Source of the DNA: Orlajensenia flava
GTDB taxonomy: Bacteria; Actinomycetota; Actinomycetes; Actinomycetales; Microbacteriaceae
DNA length: 64,000 nt
Assembly (NCBI RefSeq): GCF_004801905.1
Contig: NZ_SSSN01000013.1
Coordinates: forward strand, 24,367-88,366
Direction: 5' to 3'
This document shows positions 1 to 8,463 of this stretch, piece after piece. Below the pieces are notes generated by a model. That model ran no database searches and was not told the DNA's origin. It was given only the letters and a program-made list of their open reading frames with translations. The position numbers were made by a program, and so were the translations under genes. Positions within the stretch are counted from its first letter, which is position 1. Each line of letters begins with the position of its first letter.

Positions 1-343
1 GTCTGTGAACGAGGGGATGCTCGGTTCTGCAACCTCCTAACGCATGAAGGTTGCACTGGTTCTGGATTCGGAACCAGGCGAGCGGAGCACACCGAGGAGC
101 GCCCGGACCGCAGCGAAGCGAGGACCGGACGCACCGCAGTGTGGGATCCGTTCGCCTGGTTGCCGGCCCGGAGGGCCGGCCTTGAACGAGTAAGGAAAGT
201 TCTCACAGATGACGATTCGCCATCGTGCAGACCGTGACGAAGTTGTGCGATGCGGCCTGGCACAAGGGGTCTCGGCGGGTTGACGTGCATGGGCTGGATG
301 TCGGCGGGTTCGGGTAGATCTGTCACTAGGAGTGGAGGTCGAC
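1..343. other. Region without a supportable gene
   Basis: No convincing coding frame is seen; the longest open frame (minus strand) has random, Arg/Ser-rich composition and no recognisable domain. The stretch holds one strong hairpin (162-180). It belongs to the integrated element on the left. Confidence 0.5.
162..180. terminator. GC-rich hairpin
   Basis: An 8-bp perfect stem GCCGGCCC / GGGCCGGC closes on a GGA loop. No T-run follows on either strand, so it may be a terminator of the actinobacterial T-less type or simply a structured element upstream of the gene at 344. Confidence 0.4.
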
Positions 344-688
344 ATGCTGGGGTTTTCCGCTGCAGTAAATTTCCTACTGCCGACGGCGAGCCGTTCGGAC
401 CTTGAACGTGTTCGAGAGTTGCCGTATGGCGCCGGCGCGAATTACGCACTGCAGCTGAGGGGCGGCGTCGTGGTTGCATGCTTTGCGACGATGGGGGCCG
501 GAGTTATGGACCTAGTGAAACTTGCAGAGTCGGGTCGTACGCTGCTCGTTCATGACGGCGGATACCCGTATATTGCCGTCGGCTCCGCCCTGGAGTTCCG
601 TAACGCCTTCACGGGGATCGGAGTGGAGATCCCCAACGAGATCGCTGACTCCGTCTCCCTCATGCTCGTCGCGTGGGACCAGAGCTAA
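344..688 (+). CDS. Hypothetical protein of the integrative element
   Basis: A 114-residue protein I do not recognise. It has no signal peptide and no clear membrane helix; it alternates short hydrophobic strands and polar helices, suggesting a small globular cytosolic protein. The ATG at 344 is preferred because GGAGG lies 5-9 bases upstream; a GTG at 332 in the same frame would lie in front of that ribosome site. It is convergent with the regulator-like gene at 726. Position at the accessory edge of the AICE suggests cargo or an element-specific function. Confidence 0.55.
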   Translation: MLGFSAAVNFLLPTASRSDLERVRELPYGAGANYALQLRGGVVVACFATMGAGVMDLVKLAESGRTLLVHDGGYPYIAVGSALEFRNAFTGIGVEIPNEIADSVSLMLVAWDQS

Positions 689-725
689 CTGTTCTGTACT
701 TCACCGAAGAAGAGGCTGGCTGAGG

Positions 726-1232
726 CTACTCGACAGTCCCGCGCGTTCGGCGAGTGTTGGCCTCGTACCCCTCGGAGTCGAGCAGCTCGCGTGCGGCCTC
801 ACCAACTGCTCCGCCGAGATCGACAAGGTCGATGATCGAAACTGATGGGAAGGCCGCCAACAGTAGGTTGACATTGGGTTTCGGGGAAAGCAGAGAGGCC
901 ACCGCGTCCACGGTCCCCTCCGAGTAGCGGCGTATGAACCCCTGCGAGCTGGTCTCCTGTGCACGTGCGAGGTCGGAGATAACCGGACGCGGGTTGTGAA
1001 ACTTATGCGCGTAAGCCGACAGCAGCGCACGAACATCAGTGGCGGCCTTCGTCGTCTTGTGAGCGGCGCCGATCGCGAGCCGGAGTTCTTCTTGCACATC
1101 GCCTGGCCGGTCTGGCCACGTCATGCGCTCGACCCGCCGTGCGTTCTCGGAAGCTCGCCTCGAAAGAAGGCGCGCTAGATCGACGATCACCGGGGGGACA
1201 GTTCCCCACGACAGCTGCAGCTCTTCGTCCAC
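726..1232 (-). CDS. Hypothetical protein, possible element regulator
   Basis: A 168-residue, mostly helical protein without known motif. It starts at GTG with an excellent AGGAGG five bases upstream, so translation is well supported. It is transcribed away from the transfer/replication operon that begins at 1389, and the shared 156-bp spacer carries a perfect inverted repeat (1269-1286). That layout is typical for the control gene of an integrative element (KorSA or Pra in pSAM2), but no helix-turn-helix is obvious, so the regulatory role is inference. A segment near residues 85-100 (ARAQETSSQGFIRRYS) could form a recognition-helix-like turn. Confidence 0.5.
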   Translation of the reverse strand: MDEELQLSWGTVPPVIVDLARLLSRRASENARRVERMTWPDRPGDVQEELRLAIGAAHKTTKAATDVRALLSAYAHKFHNPRPVISDLARAQETSSQGFIRRYSEGTVDAVASLLSPKPNVNLLLAAFPSVSIIDLVDLGGAVGEAARELLDSEGYEANTRRTRGTVE

Positions 1233-1268
1233 GACGACCTCCTCTCATCCGAGATTACAGCGACCGTT

Positions 1269-1286
1269 GCTAGCGGTCTCGCTAGC
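1269..1286. promoter_or_regulatory. Inverted repeat in divergent promoter region, candidate operator
   Basis: GCTAGCG-GTCT-CGCTAGC is a perfect 7-bp inverted repeat with a 4-bp centre, placed between the minus-strand gene (start 1232) and the operon at 1389. A TTGACA hexamer lies at 1324-1329 but without a clear -10 box at normal spacing. A repressor dimer site is a reasonable reading. Confidence 0.45.
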
Positions 1287-1388
1287 TCACCTTGGCAACG
1301 TCTGCTCAACCTATGAACAAATGTTGACAATGTAAGCAAAAGTGATGCAGAGTGGTGCTAACGATCTCCAATCGAAAGGAAACAGAAA

Positions 1389-1787
1389 ATGGCGATTCAG
1401 ACAGCCATCCCGGTGAACTTCGACGCGTTTTTCCCCAGTGGAGCCTTCGTCGTCGGACTCGTGGAGCCCGTCGTCAAGTGGTCCGATGACGGCCAGCGTC
1501 AGGGGCAGGACCTCGACAAGAACTCAGGACACCCGCTGTGGCAGGTTCGCGTCATCGATGCCGACCCCGAGGCCAAGAAGGGGCAGGGCGAGGTGACGGT
1601 CAAGATCGCCAGCATCTCTGAGCCGACGCTGCCGCCCGAGATGAACGGATTGCCATTCCGGCCGGCGGTTTTCGACGGGCTCACAGTTACTCCATACGTC
1701 AAGGAGGGACAGGGTCGACCTCGGGTGGCTTTCTCGCTTCGAGCGCACGAGATGAAGCCTGCGCCCAAGCAGCGCGGCGGCGAGTGA
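1389..1787 (+). CDS. Conserved actinobacterial plasmid/AICE protein upstream of FtsK-like translocase
   Basis: A 132-residue protein of the type found directly upstream of FtsK/TraB-like genes on many actinobacterial plasmids and AICEs, with the usual opening MAIQTAIPVNFD and central W-V-D-DPEAKK region. Function is not established. Composition suggests a small beta-rich domain (FPSGAFVVGLVEPV, WQVRVIDAD, VTVKIAS) and no membrane segment. AAAGGA lies eight bases before the ATG. Its stop TGA overlaps the ATG of the translocase gene, so the two are translationally coupled and probably act together in transfer or replication. Confidence 0.7.
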   Translation: MAIQTAIPVNFDAFFPSGAFVVGLVEPVVKWSDDGQRQGQDLDKNSGHPLWQVRVIDADPEAKKGQGEVTVKIASISEPTLPPEMNGLPFRPAVFDGLTVTPYVKEGQGRPRVAFSLRAHEMKPAPKQRGGE

Positions 1788-3196
1788 TGGCAGTCACCAC
1801 CCCGCGCGATCTGCGCACCTGGGGAGACGAGACCCGGCTCCTGTGGCGGCGCGGATGGTGGGTGCTCGTGGTGCTTTGGATCATGGGGTGGCTGGCATTC
1901 ATCCCGGCGGTCCAGGCATTGCTCGATTGGGCCGTCGCGATCGCGCTCGGCGGCTTTATCGTGTGGTTCGTCGTCGCGTTCAAACGGGCGCCGCATGGTC
2001 AGGACGACAGGTGGAAGCGGAACGTCTCGAGGAATATGCTCGCCGCTTGGCCAGATGTCGCGATGCGATTGGGGTTGTCCGTTCGCAGCTATGCGGGGGG
2101 AGTGGTCTTCGCTGGCGTCGGCCACCCTACGTGGGACGGCTGGACCTGTTGCCTGCCCGTTTCACTACCTCAGGGGCTTGGGCGCGAACATCTCCAAGCA
2201 CAGACCAACCTCCTCGCTCAGGCCTTTGGTGCGCGGCAGGCCAGCGTGCAGGGATCTCGGATCGATGAGATGACGCTCCGCCTGGAGTACGCCGACGCCC
2301 TCGCGCTGCCGTTCACCCTCGAGTACGGCCAACCGTGGGACGAGCGAACCGTTGTAATGGGGCAGGGCAATTCAGGCAGCCCATGGCGGCTGCGTCTCGG
2401 TCCGCACACGCTCGTTGCAGGGTCATCCGGCAGCGGAAAAGCGTCCATCGTGTGGGGTCTCCTTCTTGGTCTCGCGCAACCGATTCGCGACGGCGTCGTG
2501 GAGGTGTGGGGGATCGATCGCAAGGGAGGCATGGAACTGGCGATGGGTAAGCCCTTATTGACACGATTTGCTGCGGACGCACAGCGGTCCGTGATTTTGC
2601 TTGAGGACGCCGTCATCGCGATGCAGTCTCGAGCGACTGAGCTTGCCGGCCGTACACGACAGCATGTAGCGACTTCGGGCAGCCCCACAGTCGTGGTCTT
2701 GATAGACGAACTGGCTGCTCTAACAGCGTACGAGACCGACAGAGATCTTATGCAGCGCGCGAACAAGGCACTCGCCACCTTGGCCTCGCAAGGGCGCGCT
2801 GTTGGTTTCATAGTCTTCGCTTGTTTGCAAGACCCTCGCAAGGAGACCTTGCCTGCGCGCGGTTTGTTCACGCAAACGGTTGGCCTTCGCCTCCGTGACG
2901 GGCTCGAGACGTCGATGGTCTTGGGTGATGGGGCGGTCGCCGCCGGGGCGCTCTGCCACAAGATCTCGCCCGATACCCCCGGCGTCGCCTATGTATTGCC
3001 TGATGACGGCACACCGCCTCAGCGCGTGCGTGCCGGACTAGTCACTGACGACATGATCCGAGATGCCGCTGTCCACTACCCTGCGCCTCGGCAGATCCCG
3101 GTCGTCGTTCACGACCAACCCCCTGCTCGTGAACGTCGCGAGCCGCGAACTCCGCGGCAACCTCGCCGCACCTCTCGAAAGGAATACGAATCATGA
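1787..3196 (+). CDS. FtsK/SpoIIIE-family DNA translocase (TraSA/TraB-like)
   Basis: A 469-residue membrane-bound ATPase that would pump double-stranded element DNA during conjugation, as TraB/TraSA does in streptomycetes (family knowledge). Two membrane helices lie near residues 24-44 and 49-67. The motor domain has a Walker A-like loop GSSGSGKAS at about 212-220 and a Walker B at about 300-308 (VVVLIDE). The loop has Ala after Lys, where the Walker A rule calls for Ser/Thr, but a Ser follows at once. ATG at 1787 overlaps the upstream stop; a GTG at 1784 is the alternative. The C-terminal tail is Arg/Pro rich. It heads an overlapping chain with the lipoprotein, Rep, Xis and Int genes. Confidence 0.85.
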   Translation: MAVTTPRDLRTWGDETRLLWRRGWWVLVVLWIMGWLAFIPAVQALLDWAVAIALGGFIVWFVVAFKRAPHGQDDRWKRNVSRNMLAAWPDVAMRLGLSVRSYAGGVVFAGVGHPTWDGWTCCLPVSLPQGLGREHLQAQTNLLAQAFGARQASVQGSRIDEMTLRLEYADALALPFTLEYGQPWDERTVVMGQGNSGSPWRLRLGPHTLVAGSSGSGKASIVWGLLLGLAQPIRDGVVEVWGIDRKGGMELAMGKPLLTRFAADAQRSVILLEDAVIAMQSRATELAGRTRQHVATSGSPTVVVLIDELAALTAYETDRDLMQRANKALATLASQGRAVGFIVFACLQDPRKETLPARGLFTQTVGLRLRDGLETSMVLGDGAVAAGALCHKISPDTPGVAYVLPDDGTPPQRVRAGLVTDDMIRDAAVHYPAPRQIPVVVHDQPPARERREPRTPRQPRRTSRKEYES

Positions 3197-3609
3197 TAAT
3201 TACCCGCGCCGCGTGCCTCTCCCTCGCCCTACTACTTACCCTTGGGGCCGCGGGATGCGCACCGTCCCCCTCCACTGAGGCTGTGATTTCGACCACCGAA
3301 CCGCAGACTGACTTCCGCACTGCTAGATGCAATCTCGGAGAGGTATGGGACCGAGACGCCATGGTCAAGCGCGCCCGTTATGACGAGCCGACGCTCCCGA
3401 GTGAGAAGCTGAAGCAGCAATACGGCTCGACACTCGCGAATGACTCGTGTACCGACGCGGAGATTATCAAGTGGCAGGAGCTGAGGCTCGAGCGCGGCGA
3501 AGATGACACCATATGCCGGATTGTGTGGTTCGACGACGACTTCTCCGCCGTCACGTACGACATCGGCTGCGCCGTCCCGCTGGTGGTGAGGGAAAGTGTC
3601 GTTCGCTGA
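3193..3609 (+). CDS. Small lipoprotein of the integrative element
   Basis: A 138-residue protein with a type II signal peptide: charged start, hydrophobic core and lipobox LGAAGC, lipidated at Cys22. The mature part is acidic, with three further cysteines (for example RTARCNLG and NDSCTDAE). No known domain is recognised. The ATG overlaps the stop of the translocase gene (ATGA) with GAAAGGA upstream, and its end overlaps the start of rep by 14 bases, so it belongs to the transfer/replication operon. A surface role during transfer, such as exclusion or mating, would be a guess. Confidence 0.65.
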   Translation: MIITRAACLSLALLLTLGAAGCAPSPSTEAVISTTEPQTDFRTARCNLGEVWDRDAMVKRARYDEPTLPSEKLKQQYGSTLANDSCTDAEIIKWQELRLERGEDDTICRIVWFDDDFSAVTYDIGCAVPLVVRESVVR

Positions 3610-4963
3610 TTCTGTCGCACACCGGTTGCGTCGCCGCGACTTCGATCGCTGGCTGAACGGCGTTGCCTCAACTGGCTACTGCCACAATCCCGTTCGCCTC
3701 GTGGGCTCGTCGAGTACAGTCCACCAGCCCACGGGGGAGCTGCTTGCCGAGTACGCTTCGGTCGATCAGCCTGACGGCGTCGCGTTCGCACGCTGCGGCA
3801 ACCGACGTGCGTCGCGTTGCGAATCCTGCAGTCATGAGTACAAGGGCGACACATGGCACATGATCATGGCTGGCGCCGCGGGCGGTATGAAGGACGTTCC
3901 CGCAGACGTCGCGACGCATCCCATGGTGTTCCTCACTCTCACCGCTCCGTCATTCGGAGCCGTGCACTCCACCGGACTCGACCGTCGCCGGGGGGAGTGC
4001 GAGCATGGGATGCCTCGCGGATGCCGCTGCGCTCACGGTGCGGACGACTCGCAGCGTGGTGATGCGGTGTGCTCCGACTGTTATGACTACGCCGGCCATG
4101 TCGTCTGGCAGTTCCACGCTCCCGAACTCTGGCGTCGGTTCACGATCAGTCTTCGTCGCGAGCTCGCCAGGACTCTTGGACTTACACAGCGCGAAGCGAG
4201 TCGTGTCGTTCGGGTGCAGTTCGCCAAAGTCGCCGAGTTTCAGCGCCGCGGGATCGTGCACTTCCACGCCATCATCCGTCTCGACGGCGTCGACCCGGTC
4301 GATTCCTTCCCAGCACCGCCGGCGTCCGTCGCGACAGGTCAGCTAGTCGCGGCAATCACCGCGGCCGTGCGCAAGACTCGCGTCATCGCAGCGCCATACG
4401 AACGCAATGGAAACGCTCGTGAGCTGCGATGGGGCAAGCAGTTTGACGCTAGACCGATCATCCGTCAAGACGGTCTCGACGGCGCGCTGTCAGACCGCGC
4501 GGTCGCGGCCTACATCGCGAAGTACGCCACAAAAGCCACGGAGGATCTCGATTCTCGGGGTGAGGGCCGTGACCACATCAGACGCATCAAGTCGACCGTC
4601 ATGGAACTCGCACGCGGTGTCAACGCCGACGGTCCATACGCACAGCTGCACCGATGGGACGGAATGCTCGGCTTCCGCGGGCACTTCTCAACCAAATCAC
4701 GCCGCTACTCGGTGACCCTCGGGTCTTTGCGGGGTGCCCGACGAGCTTGGCGTCTTCGCGCGCTCCTTGCCAAAGCGAAGCCGAACGAGGCAGCGGAGCC
4801 CGACGAGATCCTCGTCATTGGCTCCTGGGCATACGCCGGCATGGGATGGCTCAGCGACGGCGACAAAGCACTCGCCACCGAAGCTGCATCCGCCGCGCGC
4901 GAGTGGCGCAACGACCGCGCTCGAGATCGCAGAACGACACCAAACGAAAGGGGCACGTCATGA
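3596..4963 (+). CDS. RepSA-like rolling-circle replication initiator
   Basis: A 455-residue initiator that would nick the element origin and start rolling-circle replication of the excised circle. Seen: a Cys-rich motif at about 65-78 (CGNRRASRCESCS, a likely zinc site) and the HUH motif VHFHAIIRLDG at about 219-229, which binds the catalytic metal; a Tyr/Lys-rich helix (VAAYIAKYATKAT) lies near 303-315 and may hold the nicking tyrosine. Length and motif order fit the RepSA family of AICEs. It starts at GTG 3596, inside the lipoprotein gene, after GAGGGAAA; its TGA overlaps the xis ATG. Confidence 0.85.
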   Translation: MSFADSVAHRLRRRDFDRWLNGVASTGYCHNPVRLVGSSSTVHQPTGELLAEYASVDQPDGVAFARCGNRRASRCESCSHEYKGDTWHMIMAGAAGGMKDVPADVATHPMVFLTLTAPSFGAVHSTGLDRRRGECEHGMPRGCRCAHGADDSQRGDAVCSDCYDYAGHVVWQFHAPELWRRFTISLRRELARTLGLTQREASRVVRVQFAKVAEFQRRGIVHFHAIIRLDGVDPVDSFPAPPASVATGQLVAAITAAVRKTRVIAAPYERNGNARELRWGKQFDARPIIRQDGLDGALSDRAVAAYIAKYATKATEDLDSRGEGRDHIRRIKSTVMELARGVNADGPYAQLHRWDGMLGFRGHFSTKSRRYSVTLGSLRGARRAWRLRALLAKAKPNEAAEPDEILVIGSWAYAGMGWLSDGDKALATEAASAAREWRNDRARDRRTTPNERGTS

Positions 4964-5202
4964 CCACGCAAACACTGACCGAAGCCGACGAGATTGGTGT
5001 CGCCGAGACCCAGTCTCATAACGAGTACCTCACTCGTCGCGAGGCGGCTGCCCTATGCCGCGTGCCTTTGTCGACCTTCGACACGCTGAGACGACAGAAC
5101 CGCTTCCCTTTTCCTGACGCCCACATGGGCAAGCACATGCTCTGGCGCTCGTCTACGTTGAGCGGTTTCCTCGAGGCCGGCGGTACACGCGGTGTCGGGT
5201 GA
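4960..5202 (+). CDS. xis: Excisionase, helix-turn-helix (Xis)
   Basis: An 80-residue DNA-binding protein with a MerR/AlpA-type winged helix-turn-helix: YLTRREAAALCRVPLSTFDT, a second short helix, then FPFPDAHMGKHMLWRSSTLSGFL. It would direct the integrase toward excision. ATG at 4960 overlaps the rep stop and has GAAAGGGG upstream; it ends 11 bases inside the integrase gene. Size, fold and place between rep and int match Xis of pSAM2-type elements. Confidence 0.85.
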   Translation: MTTQTLTEADEIGVAETQSHNEYLTRREAAALCRVPLSTFDTLRRQNRFPFPDAHMGKHMLWRSSTLSGFLEAGGTRGVG

Positions 5203-6310
5203 CGGGGGGCGGATAGACCCGAAGACGCGTCGTCAGTTGCCCGACGGAATCCGCTTTCGAAGCGACCGCGGCAAGTATCAGGTGCGCGTGTGGGCGATAG
5301 GTCTCAACGGGGAGCAGCGCGAGCGAAGCTTTTACGTCGAGACGCTGTCCGAGGCCAAGAAGCTGAGGGCGGAGACACTGGCGCAAAGATACCCGGATGG
5401 CGACATGACGTTGACCCAGTGGCATGCACGGCACTGGCAGGTCGTGAGGGGTACGGTGCGCGCGTCAACCGGGCGGGCATACGAGCGCGGGTGGCGACTA
5501 CGAGTGAAGCCCTGGCTAGGCCACATCAGGCTCGAGAAGATCACCGCAGGTGCGGTCGAAGAAGCGATGTCAGAGTGGTCGGGCAGCACGTCGACACGGA
5601 TCGATGCGCTCTCAGTTCTGAGTCGCCTCCTGGATGGCGCGGTTCGGGCGCAGATCATCCCGCTGAATCAAGCTCGGCTTGCTCGACGTCCGCGGCCAGA
5701 CGCGCCGAAAAGCCTTCGATCGCGCGCGCTCACCGCATCCGAGGTGCGAGCCCTTCTAGTCGCCATCAAGGATGAGAATTATCGGCGCTATATCGCAGCC
5801 TTGGTATACACAGGCATGCGCGCCAACGAGGCGACCGCCTTGCGCATTGAAGATGTTGATCTCGCCCATCGCACGATCCTCGTCCAGCGGGCGTTCAGTG
5901 TCGATGCGGAAGGTCGGGGTGTTGAACTGACGCCGAAGAGCCACAAGGAGCGGGAGGTGCCGATCCCTGCGCAGCTCGTCGGACCTATGACGGAGGCGAT
6001 GAAAGGAAAGCGACGAGGGGATCTTGTCTTCACCGGGCCACGTGGCGGCCGGCTAAATCCGTCGAACGTGCGCAGAGCTATCGATTGGAAGACACTTCGC
6101 GCGCAGCTACGCCGTGACGACCTCCGCATCCACGACCTCCGCCACACGCTGGCGACGCTTCTCTTCGACGCCGGCGCTGCGGCTAACGATGTCCAGGCAG
6201 TGCTCGGTCACTCGACCATGCAGATGACGGAGCGATACAGCCGCGCTCGAGCCGACGCTGCGAAACGCGCTGCCACCGCCCTCGACGCACTCTTTGGTGA
6301 GGAACCGTGA
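5192..6310 (+). CDS. int: Tyrosine-type site-specific integrase
   Basis: A 372-residue phage-type integrase that would recombine the element with its tRNA attachment site. N-terminal arm-binding region (to about 60), core-binding SAM-like domain (about 70-160) and catalytic domain. Catalytic residues seen: Arg at about 209 (YTGMRANEA), the HDLRHTLATL box at about 313-322, the GHSTMQ His, and Tyr at about 348 (TERYSRA). GTG start at 5192 overlaps xis. The gene appears intact, so the element may be mobile. It is followed by cargo rather than directly by the attachment site. Confidence 0.9.
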   Translation: MSGDGGRIDPKTRRQLPDGIRFRSDRGKYQVRVWAIGLNGEQRERSFYVETLSEAKKLRAETLAQRYPDGDMTLTQWHARHWQVVRGTVRASTGRAYERGWRLRVKPWLGHIRLEKITAGAVEEAMSEWSGSTSTRIDALSVLSRLLDGAVRAQIIPLNQARLARRPRPDAPKSLRSRALTASEVRALLVAIKDENYRRYIAALVYTGMRANEATALRIEDVDLAHRTILVQRAFSVDAEGRGVELTPKSHKEREVPIPAQLVGPMTEAMKGKRRGDLVFTGPRGGRLNPSNVRRAIDWKTLRAQLRRDDLRIHDLRHTLATLLFDAGAAANDVQAVLGHSTMQMTERYSRARADAAKRAATALDALFGEEP

Positions 6311-6391
6311 TCAGCGAGCAGCATCGGCTCGATGAGCTGCATGAAACCCCGTGCGCAATGTTCGAGGGGTCCTGAAAACCAGAAGGTCATC

Positions 6392-7192
6392 ATGAGACGC
6401 ATCCCAAACAAGACCTGGACTCTGCCGGGCTGGACTCCCACTGTCGAGCATGAACGCAAGATGCGTTACTCGGTTGACCGCCTCTCAGACGCCTACTCTG
6501 GGTCGGAGGTCTACCGAGGGCTAGCCGAGCCGCACAACGTCTACGTCGTGCACTTCGAAGAGGTCGGTACCTACAAGGTGGGCATTACACGACATGACAC
6601 GACCCGCCTCCGCCAGCATCTGTCTCGCGCTGGGGCGAGTCTAGCTACGGTCGCTGTGGCGCCGAATCGCTATGCTTCGCAGGTCGTTGAGGGATCAGTC
6701 TTGCGAATGGTGCGGAACGCTCTCGTAGCCGTCGATGATCCGCTCAATGGCGGAACGGAGCATTGGGATGATCAGGTTCCGCCGCCGGACCTCGATGCCC
6801 TGGTTACGGCGCTCGCCGCAAGATACAGGGGGTCGGAGTGGACGCGAACCGTGTGGCGTCTGCAGGTCGGGCGAACCGAGCGGTACGAACGGGCTCGGCA
6901 GGCGGCTTCGAATTCACAACGAGCCAACGAGAGGGAAGCTCAGCGATCGATCCAAAGACTAGAGGCGGGGGACCGCCCGCTGCCGTTGGCGCTGGCGTTA
7001 GCGATAGATGACGCGCGCGAAAATGCAGGTCGTCGTCTCGTCAGGCTTGCCGACGTCGCTGCCGAGGACGACCGAGATCTTGTTACGCGGCTGGGGGAAG
7101 AAATCGGGAAGGAGGTGGCGCTCGTGCGGGCGATTGAGCGCTACCGCCGAGCATTCGTTCGGCCCGCGCCCGACTTCGGAAGTGCGGGATAG
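6392..7192 (+). CDS. GIY-YIG/T5orf172-like nuclease-family protein (cargo)
   Basis: A 266-residue protein with an N-terminal module at about 47-80 reading VYVVHFEEVGTYKVGIT, then an Arg and a helix (RLRQHL): the pattern of the GIY-YIG/T5orf172 fold, in which the two Tyr/Gly strands hold the nuclease site. The rest is charged and helical, rich in Arg and Glu, and has no known motif. ATG at 6392 has AAGG five bases upstream; an in-frame ATG at 6332 would lack a ribosome site. It lies just behind the integrase, the usual place for cargo. A role in DNA cleavage or defence is inference. Confidence 0.6.
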   Translation: MRRIPNKTWTLPGWTPTVEHERKMRYSVDRLSDAYSGSEVYRGLAEPHNVYVVHFEEVGTYKVGITRHDTTRLRQHLSRAGASLATVAVAPNRYASQVVEGSVLRMVRNALVAVDDPLNGGTEHWDDQVPPPDLDALVTALAARYRGSEWTRTVWRLQVGRTERYERARQAASNSQRANEREAQRSIQRLEAGDRPLPLALALAIDDARENAGRRLVRLADVAAEDDRDLVTRLGEEIGKEVALVRAIERYRRAFVRPAPDFGSAG

Positions 7193-7468
7193 CAACGCGG
7201 CGGATTCATCCGCAGCCGGCAGCCACCGAAGCTGTCTATAGTGCGCGCCATTGTCGCGAATGAGGAAAAGGGGTCTACTCGTGCTCAAGATCACTGAGAC
7301 GACGTCGTAGCTGTTTTCTGATAGCGCCTAGTAGGCGAACGCTGGCCGACAGGGCTACCACCGCAATCCCAAAGGGTCAACCAACCCGCTGCTAGCGTCG
7401 GGAACACGCGGCCAGCGGGCTCGCGAATCGATACGAGCGGTGCTCGCAAATCTAGGGGGCTGCACAAC

Positions 7469-8452
7469 ATGGTGCGGAGAACACATGTCACGCGAACAGT
7501 CCAATATTGGAGGTTGGTGGACGCCCGCACAGGCGATCGGATAGTCGATCAAGACTGGGATAGGGTTCTTCGACGCTTCGTTGGAAATCGAACTCGCCAC
7601 ACGATCGAGGGTCGCGAACACGCAGGCACCGCCTACATGCTGGACGTGCCACACGAATGGGCGGACGCTCTCGATGTCTCGACAGTGACCGGTACAGTCC
7701 CTCGGGAGAACTACGACGCGACCCACGGGATCGTCCTGGCGTCCGGAAAGGACTTCGTCCCGAACCAAGAAAACACACAGTCTGGTGCGCAGAAGGCGAT
7801 GCGGCTCGACGGAGAGGAGTGGGAGCCTGTCGACAACTTATTCGTCTGGTTCCTACCTTTCGGCAACATGTTTGGGGTGCTCACTGAGTCCGTGTCGGCA
7901 TCGCGCGCCGCGACATTCGCGGACTGGCTCACTCGCGCAACGGCCGGCGACTTCAAAGATCCGGATTTCGCTTGGGCAGCGCGACCAGTTATCGACCAGT
8001 CACGAGTGGCGCTGCTCAACCACGCTGATGGTCTGAGGGCGGTCAACTACGCCGGCGAGTTTGGGACCGCGGTAGCCGATGCGAGCGGTGTCCGTGCATT
8101 GTTTCAAGGCGGCCACCAAGCGCCAAACGCGTTACGTATCGAGATCAAGGCAACTCTCGTCCGCGGCAAGAGTGGGCACGGCGATGAGCAAATAATGCTC
8201 GATTGGTTCAACCAGAATTTCGGATCTCTTAGCGGGCAAGTTGACAAGGCCCAGGTCACCCTCGCCGCAGACGGCGACACCCCCGCCACTGAGGTCGATC
8301 TGTTGCATCACCGGATAACGAGGAAGACCCAAGTTCGCATAGCAACCGGTGCGACCCGCGCATTTACGCCGCTGTCGGCGGTCGGATCTATTATCGAGGC
8401 ATTCATCATCGATAGGGGCGATCTCGTTCGACTTCGGGACAACGATGACTAA
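7469..8452 (+). CDS. Uncharacterised cytosolic protein, RexA-like layout (cargo)
   Basis: A 327-residue soluble protein, no signal or membrane helix. I do not recognise a named domain with certainty. One stretch at about 124-158 (LFVWFLPFGNMFGVLTESVS, then SRA-FADWL) has the same pattern as the lambda RexA region LFVEGDTIGFARTVFG followed by DFLIGKG, and the overall length is similar (RexA 279). AGGGGG lies nine bases before the ATG. Eleven bases separate it from a four-helix membrane protein gene, recalling RexA/RexB, an abortive-infection pair in which RexA triggers the membrane protein RexB. The match is by eye and weak. Confidence 0.4.
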   Translation: MVRRTHVTRTVQYWRLVDARTGDRIVDQDWDRVLRRFVGNRTRHTIEGREHAGTAYMLDVPHEWADALDVSTVTGTVPRENYDATHGIVLASGKDFVPNQENTQSGAQKAMRLDGEEWEPVDNLFVWFLPFGNMFGVLTESVSASRAATFADWLTRATAGDFKDPDFAWAARPVIDQSRVALLNHADGLRAVNYAGEFGTAVADASGVRALFQGGHQAPNALRIEIKATLVRGKSGHGDEQIMLDWFNQNFGSLSGQVDKAQVTLAADGDTPATEVDLLHHRITRKTQVRIATGATRAFTPLSAVGSIIEAFIIDRGDLVRLRDNDD

Positions 8453-8463
8453 GGAAGCTGAGA

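Noticed and set aside
37-345. 102-codon minus-strand frame at the left edge
   Set aside because: Random Arg/Ser-rich composition, spans a strong hairpin, and no ribosome site supports it.
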